Assembly: GCA_023954195.1 (NCBI GenBank) | Contig: JAMLIK010000003.1 | Span: 434,001-498,000, forward strand | Length of the DNA: 64,000 bases | Reading direction: 5' to 3' | Source: Xanthobacteraceae bacterium | GTDB taxonomy: Bacteria > Pseudomonadota > Alphaproteobacteria > Rhizobiales > Xanthobacteraceae | In this document: piece after piece, positions 35,235-44,460 of the stretch | How positions within the stretch are numbered: position 1 is the stretch's first letter | How the letters are laid out: each line of letters begins with the position of its first letter | Notes under the pieces: model-generated | Seen by the model: the letters and a program-made list of their open reading frames with translations, nothing else | The model's database searches: none | Told to the model about the DNA's origin: nothing | Translations under genes and position numbers: made by a program

Positions 35235-36290
35235 ATGAAGCGGGAATCCGGATCCGATATCGCAGACGAGGTCTTGCCTGACCGGATCGCCGATATCGAG
35301 GCTTTGGATGAGATCCTGTCGCGTCCCGATGCCGTCTTGCGGCGGGAGTTGCAGGGTCTGGACGGCGATATCATGGTGTTGGGGGTGGGCGGCAAGATGG
35401 GCCCGAGCCTCGCGCGCATGGCCAAGCGTGCCGCGCCCGGAAAGCGGGTGATCGGCGTCGCGCGGTTCACTGAAGCGAGCCTGCGTCGGCAGCTCGAAGA
35501 CTGGGGCATCGAGACGATCCAGTGCGACCTCATGGATCGCGCCGCGCTTCTGGCGTTGCCGAAGGTCAAGAATATCGTCTTCATGGCCGGCATGAAGTTC
35601 GGCGCCGCCGACGATCAGCCGCGCACATGGGCGATGAATACGTATGTGTCGGGCGCGGTGGCCGAGACCTTCACCGATGCGCGCATCGTCGCCTTCTCCA
35701 CCGGCTGCGTCTATCCCTTCCTTGGCATCGATGAGATCGGCGCCACCGAGGAGACGCCGCTGAACCCGCCGGGCGAATACGCCAATTCCTGCGTCGGCCG
35801 AGAACGACTGTTTCAGTATTTTTCCGCGCTGCACGGTACGCCGGGTCGCCTGATACGGCTCAATTATGCGATCGACCTGCGCTACGGCGTGCTGCATGAC
35901 ATCGCGGTCAAGATCCGTGACGGCAAGCCGGTGGACCTCACCACGGGGCACGTCAATGTCGTCTGGCAGGGCGACTCCAACCGCTACGCCTTGCGGTGCC
36001 TGGCGCATGCGACGGCCCCGACCACGCCGGTCAACGTCACCGGTCCGGAGACGCTTTCGGTGAAGTGGCTGGCGACGGAGCTGGCGCGTCGTCTCGGCAA
36101 GCCCGCGCATTTCGTCGGCGAGCCGGCGCGGACGGCGTGGCTGAATAACGCCGCCGAGACGATGCGGCTGTTCGGCTATCCGCAAGTGCCCCTTAAAGTG
36201 ATGCTGGACTGGGTGGCCGACTGGGTCGCCGGCAACGGTCAAAGCTTGAACAAGCCAACCAAGTTCGAGAATCGGGATGGCGAATACTGA
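35235..36290 (+). CDS. NAD-epimerase/dehydratase-like protein, catalytic Lys missing
   Basis: 351-residue extended SDR. The NAD-binding motif is VLGVGGKMGPSLARMA near residue 50. AFSTGCVYPF carries the Ser/Thr region, but the expected Y-x-x-x-K reads YANSC near 178, with Cys in place of Lys. It may use altered chemistry or be a non-redox binding protein. The C-terminal part is typical (VNVTGPETLSVKWLATELAR). It starts 4 nt after the amidase gene and overlaps the acetyltransferase by 14 nt, so it belongs to the operon. Confidence 0.8.
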   Translation: MKRESGSDIADEVLPDRIADIEALDEILSRPDAVLRRELQGLDGDIMVLGVGGKMGPSLARMAKRAAPGKRVIGVARFTEASLRRQLEDWGIETIQCDLMDRAALLALPKVKNIVFMAGMKFGAADDQPRTWAMNTYVSGAVAETFTDARIVAFSTGCVYPFLGIDEIGATEETPLNPPGEYANSCVGRERLFQYFSALHGTPGRLIRLNYAIDLRYGVLHDIAVKIRDGKPVDLTTGHVNVVWQGDSNRYALRCLAHATAPTTPVNVTGPETLSVKWLATELARRLGKPAHFVGEPARTAWLNNAAETMRLFGYPQVPLKVMLDWVADWVAGNGQSLNKPTKFENRDGEY

Positions 36291-37122
36291 CCCGCTCGGC
36301 AGCGTGAAGCTGGAACCCCGGCATCTGCCCGAGGCGCTGGCGCTGTCGGCGGAGGCTGGCTGGAATCAGATCGCGCCCGATTGGCTGCTGATGATCGGGC
36401 ACGGCCATGCCATCGGCGTCGAGGACGATAAGGATGGCGCGCTGGTCGCCTCGGCCTTGGCCCTGCCGGTCGGCGCCGACCTGGCCTGGATCAGCATGGT
36501 GCTGGTGACGGCCAGCCATCGCCGCCGTGGTCTCGCCAGCCGGCTGGTGTCCGATTGCCTGGCCTGGCTCGAAGCGCGCGGCTCGGCGGCGGTGCTGGAC
36601 GCCACCGCCGCCGGCGCGGAAGTTTATCGTCCGTTGGGATTCGCGACTGTGCGCCGCATCACCCGCTGGCAGCATCCCGGTGAGGCGCTTGTTGCCGCCG
36701 CGCCGCAGGTGGACTTGCGACCCGATGACATCGGCTGGATCCAGCCGCTGGACGAGCAGGTGTCGGGTGTTCCGCGAAAATTCATCCTCGCCGATCTTTT
36801 GAGCCGGCCGAACGTCGTCGCGCTCGGCCTGCCGTCGCGTGACGGCTTCGCGCTGTCGCGCGCGGGCCGCATTGCGACCCTGATCGGACCGTTGACGGCG
36901 CCGGACGAAGCTGGGGCCATCGCGCTGCTGGACGCCATGGTGTCGCGCATGGGAGGCGGCATTTTCATCGACGCTTATGACGATCAGGTCGCCTTCGCCG
37001 CGCATCTCGAACAACTCGGCTTCCGTCGCCAGCGCGGGTTCGAGCGGATGGTGCGCGGCCGGGCCGGATCGGTCGGCGATATGACGCGATCGTTCGCGGT
37101 CGCCGGGCCGGAACTGGGGTGA
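36277..37122 (+). CDS. GNAT acetyltransferase with C-terminal extension
   Basis: 281-residue protein. Residues about 10-135 form a GNAT domain with the acetyl-CoA loop in VTASHRRRGLASRLV near 85 and EVYRPLGFATVRRI near 116. A second domain (about 150-270) resembles the C-terminal half of YitH-like two-domain GNATs (GIFIDAYDDQVAFAAHLEQL). It probably acetylates a small pathway intermediate or protects a product; no substrate can be read from the sequence. It is the third gene of the operon, overlapping the previous gene. Confidence 0.82.
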   Translation: MANTDPLGSVKLEPRHLPEALALSAEAGWNQIAPDWLLMIGHGHAIGVEDDKDGALVASALALPVGADLAWISMVLVTASHRRRGLASRLVSDCLAWLEARGSAAVLDATAAGAEVYRPLGFATVRRITRWQHPGEALVAAAPQVDLRPDDIGWIQPLDEQVSGVPRKFILADLLSRPNVVALGLPSRDGFALSRAGRIATLIGPLTAPDEAGAIALLDAMVSRMGGGIFIDAYDDQVAFAAHLEQLGFRRQRGFERMVRGRAGSVGDMTRSFAVAGPELG

Positions 37123-37134
37123 GGAGCGAAAACG

Positions 37135-38232
37135 ATGGCACGGCTTTGGAGCGATATTCCGGCGGCGGTGCTGGATCTGCTGCGTCGGGGCGCCGTCATC
37201 CCGGCGCATCCGCTGGCGCTGGACGAGCGCCGGCAATTCGATCGCGCGCGCATGAGCGCGTTGACGCGCTATTATGTTGACGCGGGTTCCGGCGGCCTCG
37301 CCGTCGGCGTGCATACTACGCAATTCGCCATTCGCGAGGTCGGCCTCTACGAGCCGGTGCTGAAGCTCGCCGCGGAAACCGCCGCCGCGTGGACCACCCG
37401 GCCGCTGATCCGGATCGGCGGCCTCGCCGGCCGCACCGCGCAGGCTTGCCGGGAAGCGGCGATCGCGCGTGATCTGGACTATCACGCCGGTTTGCTCAGT
37501 CTGGCCGCCATGGCGGGCGCGAGCGAGGACGAACTGATCGCGCATTGCACGGCGGTCGCCCGCGAAATCCCCCTGGTCGGGTTCTACCTGCAACCCTCGG
37601 TCGGCGGCATCCGCCTGTCGTTCGATTTCTGGCGCCGCTTCGCCGCCATCGAAAACGTGGTGGCGATCAAAATGGCGCCGTTTAACCGCTATGCCACGCT
37701 GGACGTGGTTCGCGGCGTGGTGGCGGCGAAGGCCGAGGACCGGATCACGCTCTACACCGGCAACGACGATCACATCGTGACCGACCTGGTGACGCCCTAC
37801 CGGCTCATGCGCGACGGCCAGCCGGTCACCGTGCGGATCAAGGGCGGCCTGCTCGGCCATTGGTCGGTCTGGGTGCGAGCGGCTGTAGCATTGCTGGCGC
37901 GGTGTCAGGCCGAGGCGGCGACGCAAGGCATCAGCGCCGATCTGCTGGCGCTGGATCCGCAGGTGACGGATTGCAATTCGGCGCTGTTCGACGTCGCCCA
38001 TGGTTTTCGCGGCTGCATTGCCGGCTGTCACGAGATTCTTCGCCGTCAGGGCTTGTTGAAGGGCATCTGGTGCCTCGATCCGGAGGAGGGGTTGAGTCCG
38101 GGGCAAGCCAAGGAACTGACCCGCGTGTCGCAATCCTACCCGCATCTCACTGACGATGGGTTCGTCGCCGCCAATCTGGAGCGCTGGCTTTCGGGCGACG
38201 GCAAGGCAGCATTGAAGGAGCAGGCGGCATGA
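37135..38232 (+). CDS. DHDPS/NAL-superfamily aldolase
   Basis: 365-residue TIM-barrel lyase of the dihydrodipicolinate synthase / N-acetylneuraminate lyase superfamily, longer than the usual ~300. The Schiff-base Lys is in NVVAIKMAPF near residue 180 and the Tyr in LVGFYLQPS near 147. The pyruvate-binding GTTGE equivalent reads GVHTTQF, so the substrate is probably not a simple pyruvate acceptor as in DapA. It may cleave or form a 2-keto acid in this catabolic operon. The stop overlaps the permease ATG by 4 nt. Confidence 0.82.
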   Translation: MARLWSDIPAAVLDLLRRGAVIPAHPLALDERRQFDRARMSALTRYYVDAGSGGLAVGVHTTQFAIREVGLYEPVLKLAAETAAAWTTRPLIRIGGLAGRTAQACREAAIARDLDYHAGLLSLAAMAGASEDELIAHCTAVAREIPLVGFYLQPSVGGIRLSFDFWRRFAAIENVVAIKMAPFNRYATLDVVRGVVAAKAEDRITLYTGNDDHIVTDLVTPYRLMRDGQPVTVRIKGGLLGHWSVWVRAAVALLARCQAEAATQGISADLLALDPQVTDCNSALFDVAHGFRGCIAGCHEILRRQGLLKGIWCLDPEEGLSPGQAKELTRVSQSYPHLTDDGFVAANLERWLSGDGKAALKEQAA

Positions 38233-39002
38233 TGAGGTCAATGCGCTGGCTCGTCGCGCGTCTGCCGACCGTATCGCTTTTCGTCATCCTGCTGATCGCC
38301 TGGCAACTCGCCGTCTCGGTCGGCGGCATCCGCGAATATCTGCTGCCTTCGCCGGCCTCGGTGTTCGCCGCGCTGACCAACGGCGAGATACCCTGGAGCC
38401 GCCACATCTGGGTCACGGCGGTTGAAATTATCGGCGCCTTCGTCATCGCGGCGGTCGCCGGTGTGTTCCTGGGGACGATGATCGCGTGGTCGCGGATCAT
38501 CTCGCAAGCGCTGATGCCGTTCCTGGTTTTCGTCAACACGCTGCCTAAAGTCGCGGTGGCGCCTTTGTTCCTGATCTGGATGGGATACGGCATCCTGCCG
38601 AACATGCTGATCGGCGCGATGATCGGATTCTTCCCGGTGGTGATTAACACCGCGGTGGGCCTGACCCAGATCGATCGCGACCTGTTGGATCTCGGCCGCG
38701 TGTTCAGCGCGCCGAAATGGAAGGTGTTCGTCAAAATCCGGATTCCGAATGCCTATCCGTTCATTCTCAGCGCGTTGAAGATTACCGCCACATCGGCGGT
38801 CGTTGGCGCCATCGTTGGCGAATTCGTCGCCTCGCAGCGCGGCCTCGGCTATGTCATCATCGCGACCCAGAGCAGCATGGACACCGCGGTGGCCTTTGCC
38901 GCCCTGTTCTGGATTTCGCTGGTCGGCCTTGTAACTTTCGGAATCGTGGCGATGCTGACGCGCATTCTCACGCCATGGGCCGAGAATGGCGAGAACCCCT
39001 AA
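38229..39002 (+). CDS. ABC permease, NitT/TauT/SsuC family
   Basis: 257-residue inner-membrane permease with six hydrophobic helices. The EAA-type cytoplasmic loop is in DLLDLGRVFSAPKWKVFVKI near residue 155, and AIVGEFVASQRGLGYVI is the family signature near 200. It works with the binding protein (39034) and ATPase (40083) as an importer for a nitrate/sulfonate/pyrimidine-precursor-type ligand, here probably the amide substrate. Translation is coupled to the aldolase gene. Confidence 0.92.
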   Translation: MMRSMRWLVARLPTVSLFVILLIAWQLAVSVGGIREYLLPSPASVFAALTNGEIPWSRHIWVTAVEIIGAFVIAAVAGVFLGTMIAWSRIISQALMPFLVFVNTLPKVAVAPLFLIWMGYGILPNMLIGAMIGFFPVVINTAVGLTQIDRDLLDLGRVFSAPKWKVFVKIRIPNAYPFILSALKITATSAVVGAIVGEFVASQRGLGYVIIATQSSMDTAVAFAALFWISLVGLVTFGIVAMLTRILTPWAENGENP

Positions 39003-39033
39003 GGGGCATAACTAACATAACGGGAGGGTAGCG

Positions 39034-40041
39034 ATGAGACGGTTCAAGACAGTGTTGGGCGCGCTGATGGCTTTGGCGCTCACGAGTGCTTCCGGCGCAC
39101 AGGCGCAGGAGAAATTCAAGTTCGCCCTGAACTGGTTTCCGGTGGGTGACCACACGGCTTATTGGGTGGCGCTCGACAAGGGCTATTACGCCAAGGCCGG
39201 CCTCGACGTGACGCTGGAGAACTCGAAGGGATCGGGCGACTCGATCGCGAAGGTGGATACCGGCCGCGCCGATGCCGGCCTCGCCGATGCCGCCGTGATT
39301 ATCGCCGCCGTCTCGCGTGGCGCCAAGATCAAGACCGTGGGCATGGTCTTCGACAAGACGCCGCTGAACGTCTTCAGCCGTCCCGACATGCCGATCCGCA
39401 AGCCGAAGGACCTGGAAGGCCACACCATCGCGGCGCCGCCGGGTGACGGCCAGCGCCAGATCTGGCCGGCCTTCGCCAAGCTCCACGGCATCGACATGGA
39501 CAAGGTCACCTGGGTCAATGTCGAGCCCTCCGCCAAGGTGGCGGCGGTGAGCGAGAAGCGCGTCGACGCGGTGGGCGACTATCTCACCGGCCAGCCGAAC
39601 TACGACAAGGCGATGGGCGGCCCCGGCACGGCGGTGATGATGCCCTGGGCCGATTTCGGCTTCGACATGTATTCGATGTCGATCATGGCCAGCGAAGACA
39701 CCATGAAGAACCGGCCGAAGGCGTTGAGGGCCTTCCTTGAGGCGTCCTATCAGGGTTGGCGTGACGTGATGGCCGATCCGGAGGCGGCGATCGCCATCTA
39801 CAAGAAGCGCGTGCCGGAAATCAACCTGGACTACATCCGCGCCAACACCAAGCTCGGCCTCAGCCTGATGAACACCGAGCGCTATCGCCAGCACGGCATC
39901 GGCTGGATGGACCCCAAGAAGATGTGCGCCTCGGTCGATCTGGTGAACACCTATATGGGCCTCAAGAAGACCGTGGCCTGCGACGACGTCTACACCAACG
40001 ACTTCCTGACGAAAGTGTCGGTGCCGGATAATTTCAAGTGA
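39034..40041 (+). CDS. NMT1/ThiY-like ABC substrate-binding protein
   Basis: 335-residue periplasmic receptor with a signal peptide ending GAQAQ near residue 25. The mature start KFALNWFPVGDHTAYWVALD matches the THI5/NMT1 family, which binds pyrimidine thiamine precursors and related compounds. Conserved segments are KGYYAKAGLDVTL and EGHTIAAPPGDGQRQ. GGGAGG precedes the ATG. There is no TPP riboswitch and no thi gene nearby, so I infer a different N-containing ligand. Confidence 0.9.
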   Translation: MRRFKTVLGALMALALTSASGAQAQEKFKFALNWFPVGDHTAYWVALDKGYYAKAGLDVTLENSKGSGDSIAKVDTGRADAGLADAAVIIAAVSRGAKIKTVGMVFDKTPLNVFSRPDMPIRKPKDLEGHTIAAPPGDGQRQIWPAFAKLHGIDMDKVTWVNVEPSAKVAAVSEKRVDAVGDYLTGQPNYDKAMGGPGTAVMMPWADFGFDMYSMSIMASEDTMKNRPKALRAFLEASYQGWRDVMADPEAAIAIYKKRVPEINLDYIRANTKLGLSLMNTERYRQHGIGWMDPKKMCASVDLVNTYMGLKKTVACDDVYTNDFLTKVSVPDNFK

Positions 40042-40082
40042 TGGCGGACATCATCCGAACCGGTGCTTAGGGAGGCCGTGCG

Positions 40083-40859
40083 TTGAACGACGAGGTAATC
40101 CAGCTCGACCGGGTTGGGATGATCTATCAGGCGGCAAGCGGCCCCGTCGAGGCGTTGAGCGATATTTCGCTCAACGTGCGCCGGGGTGAATTCATCGCCC
40201 TTGTCGGCCCCTCGGGCTGCGGCAAGTCGACTCTGCTGCGCATCGTCGCCGGACTGCGGCCGGCGACGCGCGGCTCGGTGAAGGTGAACGGGGCCGAAGT
40301 AACCAAGCCGATCGCCGCGGTCGGCATGGTGTTTCAGGCGGCCGTGTTGCTGCGCTGGCGCACCATCCTCGACAACGTGCTTCTGCCCGCCGAACTGGCC
40401 GGTCTCGATCCGAGGAAGTATCGCGAACGCGCCTTCGAGTTGCTGCGCTTGACCGGCCTGGAGGATTTCGCCAACAAGCGGCCGAACGAACTCTCCGGCG
40501 GCATGCAGCAGCGCGCCTCGCTGTGCCGCGCCTTGTTGCTCGATCCGCCGTTGCTGTTGATGGACGAGCCGTTCGGCGCGCTCGACGCCATGACGCGTGA
40601 CGATATGAATCTCGAATTGCTGCGGGTGTGGGGCGAAAGCTCGGCGCAGCGCAAGACCATTCTTTTCGTGACGCATTCGATACCGGAGGCGGTGTTCATG
40701 GCCGACCGCGTGGTGGTGATGTCCGCGCGTCCCGGCCGCATCGCGGAAATCAAGCCGATCGACCTGCCGCGCCCGCGCACGGTGCAGGTGCGCGCCACCG
40801 CGCGGGCGGGCGAATTGTCGCTGGATATCTTCGAGAAATTGACCGGGCGCAGGAGTTGA
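40083..40859 (+). CDS. ABC transporter ATPase, NitT/TauT/SsuB family
   Basis: 258-residue nucleotide-binding subunit. Walker A is GPSGCGKST near residue 43, the Q-loop VFQAAVLLRW near 86, the signature LSGGMQQR near 139, Walker B LLLMDEPFGALD near 158 and the switch His in FVTHSIPEA near 196. The start codon is TTG at 40083, preceded by GGGAGG. It completes the importer with 38229 and 39034. Confidence 0.92.
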   Translation: MNDEVIQLDRVGMIYQAASGPVEALSDISLNVRRGEFIALVGPSGCGKSTLLRIVAGLRPATRGSVKVNGAEVTKPIAAVGMVFQAAVLLRWRTILDNVLLPAELAGLDPRKYRERAFELLRLTGLEDFANKRPNELSGGMQQRASLCRALLLDPPLLLMDEPFGALDAMTRDDMNLELLRVWGESSAQRKTILFVTHSIPEAVFMADRVVVMSARPGRIAEIKPIDLPRPRTVQVRATARAGELSLDIFEKLTGRRS

Positions 40860-40863
40860 GATC

Positions 40864-41694
40864 GTGAAGCTGGCCTTGTGCAACGAGGTCGTCGCGGACG
40901 GTCGCGACTTCGCCGCGCAATGCCGGCTCGCCGCCGCGCTCGGCTATCAGGGTCTGGAAATCGCGCCGTTCACGCTGGATGACGAGCCGCACAGGCTGCC
41001 GGCGCGACGGATTGGCGAAATCCGCGGCATCGCCGCGGACGCCGGCCTGAAAATTTCCGGGCTGCACTGGCTGCTGGTCAAGCCCGCCGGCCTGTCGATC
41101 ACCTCGGACGATGCGAGCGTTCGTGCGCGAACGCTTGACGTGCTGCATCGTCTGGTCGATCTATGCGCGGCGCTCGGCGGTGAAATCATGGTGCATGGTT
41201 CGCCTGCGCAACGACGCCTGCCCGACCACGGGGCGGATGCCGCGCGCGCCAACGCGGCCAAAATTCTCGCCGCCGCCGCCGACCACGCCGCGCGCGCGGG
41301 CGTGGCCTATTGCATCGAGCCGCTGGCGGCGCCGGGCGCCAATTTCATCAACACGCTGGATGAGGCCGCCGGCCTCCTGCGTGAGGCCGGCAGCCCGGCG
41401 CTGCGCACCATGATCGATTGCAGCGCCTCGGTTCAGACGGAGCGCGAGCCGCTGGACGCGCTGGCGGCGCGCTGGCTGCCGACCGGGCTGGTGGCGCATA
41501 TTCAGGTGAACGACCGCAACCGGCGCGGTCCCGGTCAGGGGGCCGACCCGTTCGCGCCGCTGATCGCGACGCTGAAGCGGCTGGACTATCGTGGCTGGAT
41601 CGCCGTCGAGCCGTTCGACTACGTGCCGGACGGCGCGGCCTGCGCGGCCCGCAGCATCGGCTATTTGCAGGGATTGATCGAGGGAACGCCGTGA
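40864..41694 (+). CDS. TIM-barrel sugar-phosphate isomerase/epimerase-like protein
   Basis: 276-residue xylose-isomerase-like TIM-barrel protein. Metal-binding residues typical of the family are visible: Glu in CIEPLA near 145, Asp in MIDCSA near 178, His in AHIQVND near 208 and Glu in IAVEPFDY near 245. It should isomerise, epimerise or lyse a polyhydroxylated intermediate. The GTG at 40864 lies 4 nt after the ATPase stop, and its TGA overlaps the next GTG by 4 nt, so it is firmly in the operon. Confidence 0.85.
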   Translation: MKLALCNEVVADGRDFAAQCRLAAALGYQGLEIAPFTLDDEPHRLPARRIGEIRGIAADAGLKISGLHWLLVKPAGLSITSDDASVRARTLDVLHRLVDLCAALGGEIMVHGSPAQRRLPDHGADAARANAAKILAAAADHAARAGVAYCIEPLAAPGANFINTLDEAAGLLREAGSPALRTMIDCSASVQTEREPLDALAARWLPTGLVAHIQVNDRNRRGPGQGADPFAPLIATLKRLDYRGWIAVEPFDYVPDGAACAARSIGYLQGLIEGTP

Positions 41695-43127
41695 CAAGTC
41701 AGGCTCCGCAACTCACCGTTCTGGCCGTCGAGCCGTTCGAACGCGCCTACAAGAACCGCATGACATTCCGGTTCGGCAACATCATCTCGACCGGCGGCCG
41801 GCAGGCGGTGGTCCGGCTGCTGGTGCGATTGGCCGATGGCCGCGAGGGCTGGGGCTATGCGGCCGAATCGATCGGCGGCAAATGGTTCGATAAGCGACCC
41901 GAACTCACCGACCAGCAGGCCGCCGACCAGTTGCGCCGCTCGCTCGCCATGGCGAGCGAGCTGTACCGCGCCTCGAAGCCGCGCACGCCGTTCGGCTTTT
42001 TCGCCGATCACTATGCGGAGCATGTCGCCGCCTGCGGCGCGAGGAGATTGCTGCCCCTGGTGGCGAGCTATGGACCGGCTCTGCTCGACCGCGCGATCCT
42101 CGATGCCGTCTGCCGAATGGAGGGCGTCAGCTTTTATGCGGCGATGCAGGCCAATCTGCCGGGGATGCGGCCGCACGCCATCATCCCAGACATGGCCGGT
42201 TTCGATTTCGCCAAATTTTTCGCGAGCCTGAAGCCGGCGAGCCAGATCGCCGCGCGGCACACCGTCGGCATGGTCGATCCGCTGGTCGCCACGGATCAGA
42301 CGCCGGACGCGCGCGTCAACGACGGCTTGCCCGAGACGCTTGAGGAAGTGGTCGCGGCATATGGCCAACGCTATTTCAAGCTCAAGGTCGGCGGCGACCT
42401 GAAGGCGGATATCGAGCGCCTGAGCAAGATCGCCGGTGTGCTGGACAAAATCGCGGAGCCTTATTTCGCGACCATCGACGGCAACGAGCAATATGCCGAC
42501 GCGGAAGCCGCGCTGGAACTGTGGCGCGCGATCGAGGCGGCGCCGGCGCTTGAGCGCCTCGCGCGATCGACGCTGTTCGTCGAGCAGCCGATCGCGCGGC
42601 AGACGGCGCTTTCGACATCGGTCAAGCCTTTCGCCGAGGTGAAGCCCCTCATCATCGACGAGTCCGACGGCGAGATCGACTCCTTCCCGCGCGCCCGCGC
42701 GGTCGGATATGACGGCGTCTCATCGAAGGCGTGCAAGGGTTTTTACAAGTCGATCATCAATCGCGCCCGCTGCGAGACATGGAACGCGGAAGGCGACGGC
42801 CGTCATTACTTCATGTCGGCCGAGGATCTCACGGTGCATGCCGGGGTTTCGCTCCAGCAGGATCTGGCGCTGGTGAACTATCTCGGGCTGACCCATGTCG
42901 AGCGCAACGGCCATCATTTCGTCGACGGTTTCTGCGAGCGCCCCGCCAGTGAAGCCGATGCCTTTCTCGCGGCGCATCCCGATCTCTATCACCGCGATCA
43001 CGGCAAGGTGCGCCTGCGTATCGCGCAGGGCATGCTGCATCTGTCCTCGCTGGATTGCGTCGGCTTCGGCCATGCGCCCGCGCCGGATTTCGCGCAATTG
43101 ACGGCGATGCCTGTGCCGGGCGAATAG
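41691..43127 (+). CDS. Enolase-superfamily enzyme (mandelate racemase-like)
   Basis: 478-residue protein, longer than the usual ~380 for the superfamily. The KxK base motif is in YFKLKVGGDL near residue 228. Metal ligands lie in TIDGNEQ near 263, LFVEQPI near 298 and LIIDESDG near 322. A second Lys occurs in VSSKACKGF near 345. Such enzymes abstract the proton alpha to a carboxylate, for dehydration or racemisation. Last gene of the amidase operon. The extra C-terminal ~100 residues (HYFMSAEDLTVHAG onwards) are unusual. Confidence 0.85.
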   Translation: MTSQAPQLTVLAVEPFERAYKNRMTFRFGNIISTGGRQAVVRLLVRLADGREGWGYAAESIGGKWFDKRPELTDQQAADQLRRSLAMASELYRASKPRTPFGFFADHYAEHVAACGARRLLPLVASYGPALLDRAILDAVCRMEGVSFYAAMQANLPGMRPHAIIPDMAGFDFAKFFASLKPASQIAARHTVGMVDPLVATDQTPDARVNDGLPETLEEVVAAYGQRYFKLKVGGDLKADIERLSKIAGVLDKIAEPYFATIDGNEQYADAEAALELWRAIEAAPALERLARSTLFVEQPIARQTALSTSVKPFAEVKPLIIDESDGEIDSFPRARAVGYDGVSSKACKGFYKSIINRARCETWNAEGDGRHYFMSAEDLTVHAGVSLQQDLALVNYLGLTHVERNGHHFVDGFCERPASEADAFLAAHPDLYHRDHGKVRLRIAQGMLHLSSLDCVGFGHAPAPDFAQLTAMPVPGE

Positions 43128-43180
43128 AGCGTCATTTTTCAAGGTTGAAACGCTCGGTCGTGACCCCGAAGTGGAACGTC

Positions 43181-43202
43181 ATCGTCCGCGAAGGCGGACG
43201 AT
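43181..43202. repeat. Hairpin of the GTCCGCGAAGGCGGAC type
   Basis: Perfect inverted repeat ATCGTCCGC-GAAG-GCGGACGAT between the convergent enolase-like and NMO-like genes. It may help end both transcripts. The following TCCAGGAATCCCG text suggests part of another interspersed repeat. Confidence 0.6.
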
Positions 43203-43296
43203 CCAGGAATCCCGTCGCATACATGGGAAATTCGCTCCAACACGGGATACCGGACGCCTCGCCTTCGCGGAGCATGACCGCTTTCGTGTTGCGCAT

Positions 43297-44265
43297 TCAT
43301 TCTAAAATTAATGCCGCCTGGTATTGCGCGGCGAGTTCGTCAACGAGGCCGGCGACGCTGGTGATCGCGCGCACGCCGGAGACCGAATGCCCCGCGCTCC
43401 AGACGTCGGTCCAGCGTCGCAGCCCTGCCTCGGCGTCGTTGCCGCTGAATTTTTCCCTGGCGCGGGCCTCGGAAACGGATTCGTCGAGGTTGGCGGGATC
43501 GAGGCCGGCGGCGAGGATCGACGGGCGCAACATGCTGGCGTCGAGCCCGGTGAAAGCCTTGGTCAACATCACGTCGTCCAGCGTGCTGTCGACCAGCATC
43601 TGGCGATAGGCATCGCTCGCCATGCTCTCGCGGGTGGCGATGAGGCCCGTGCCCATATAGGCAAGATCACAGCCGAGCACGCGCGCCGCCGCCAGCGACG
43701 CGCCGTCGGCGACGCCGCCGGCAAGCACGATCGGACCGTCGAACATGGCGCGGATCGCGCGCACGAATGCAAAGGGATTGGCCCATCCGGTCTGCCCGCC
43801 GGCTCCCGCGGTCAGCAGGATGAGGCCGTCGGCGCCGGCTTCCAGCGCCTTCTCGGCATGGCGCAGCGAGGCGATGTCGGCAAACACCAGACAGCCGATG
43901 TCATGCAGCGGCGCGACGGCGGCGGCGGGCGATCCGACGCTGGTGATGACCATCTCGACCTTGCGGCGCACAAGACAGCCGAGATCGTCCTTGAAGCGCG
44001 GCTGGCGAATGATGAGGTTCGGGCAGTGCGGCGCGGCTGGCCGCCCGAAGTCGGCGAGGTCGCGCTCGATCCGGCCGAGCCAGGCATCCAGCTCCTCGAC
44101 CGAACGCGCGTTCGCGGTCGGAAATGCGCCGATCACGCCGGCCCGGCACGCCGCCGTGACGAGATCGACGCCCGACACCCGGAGCATCGGCGCGGCGATC
44201 AACGGCAGGCGAAGCCGCGTCGTGATCGCGTTCGGCAAAGCACTGGGGCGGCGGAGAACGTCCAT
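43297..44265 (-). CDS. NMO-like flavoprotein, usual catalytic His replaced
   Basis: 322-residue FMN-binding TIM-barrel protein of the nitronate monooxygenase / 2-nitropropane dioxygenase family. Conserved parts are LRLPLIAAPMLRVSGVDLV, VVF-type strand IGCLVFADI, ADGLILLTAGAGG, PIVLAGGVADG and AYMGTGLIAT. In typical NMOs the segment after AGGH supplies a catalytic His; here it reads GAGGQTGWAN. It may be an oxidoreductase for another substrate, such as an enoyl-CoA reductase-like activity. It is divergent from the TetR gene, sharing the region with the CGACT-N4-AGTCG operator. Confidence 0.8.
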   Translation of the reverse strand: MDVLRRPSALPNAITTRLRLPLIAAPMLRVSGVDLVTAACRAGVIGAFPTANARSVEELDAWLGRIERDLADFGRPAAPHCPNLIIRQPRFKDDLGCLVRRKVEMVITSVGSPAAAVAPLHDIGCLVFADIASLRHAEKALEAGADGLILLTAGAGGQTGWANPFAFVRAIRAMFDGPIVLAGGVADGASLAAARVLGCDLAYMGTGLIATRESMASDAYRQMLVDSTLDDVMLTKAFTGLDASMLRPSILAAGLDPANLDESVSEARAREKFSGNDAEAGLRRWTDVWSAGHSVSGVRAITSVAGLVDELAAQYQAALILE

Positions 44266-44460
44266 TGTGGCCTACCTTTCCGGACCGGGATCCATTCCTC
44301 GGGCTTGTGCCGTGGGCAATGATGCGACCAGTATTCCTGGCGGGACCTGTTCGGGCGGCGGAATGACGCTCGGCCAGGGAGGGACCGTCGGGGGTGATGC
44401 TTCGAGCGTTTGGACGTTATCCGAAAAGGTCTGCCGCACAATCTTAATCTCAAAATCGAA

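Noticed and set aside
39034..40041. Thiamine-precursor transport by the NMT1-like receptor
   Set aside because: No TPP riboswitch or thi gene is present, and the operon is catabolic, so the thiamine role was not adopted despite family similarity.
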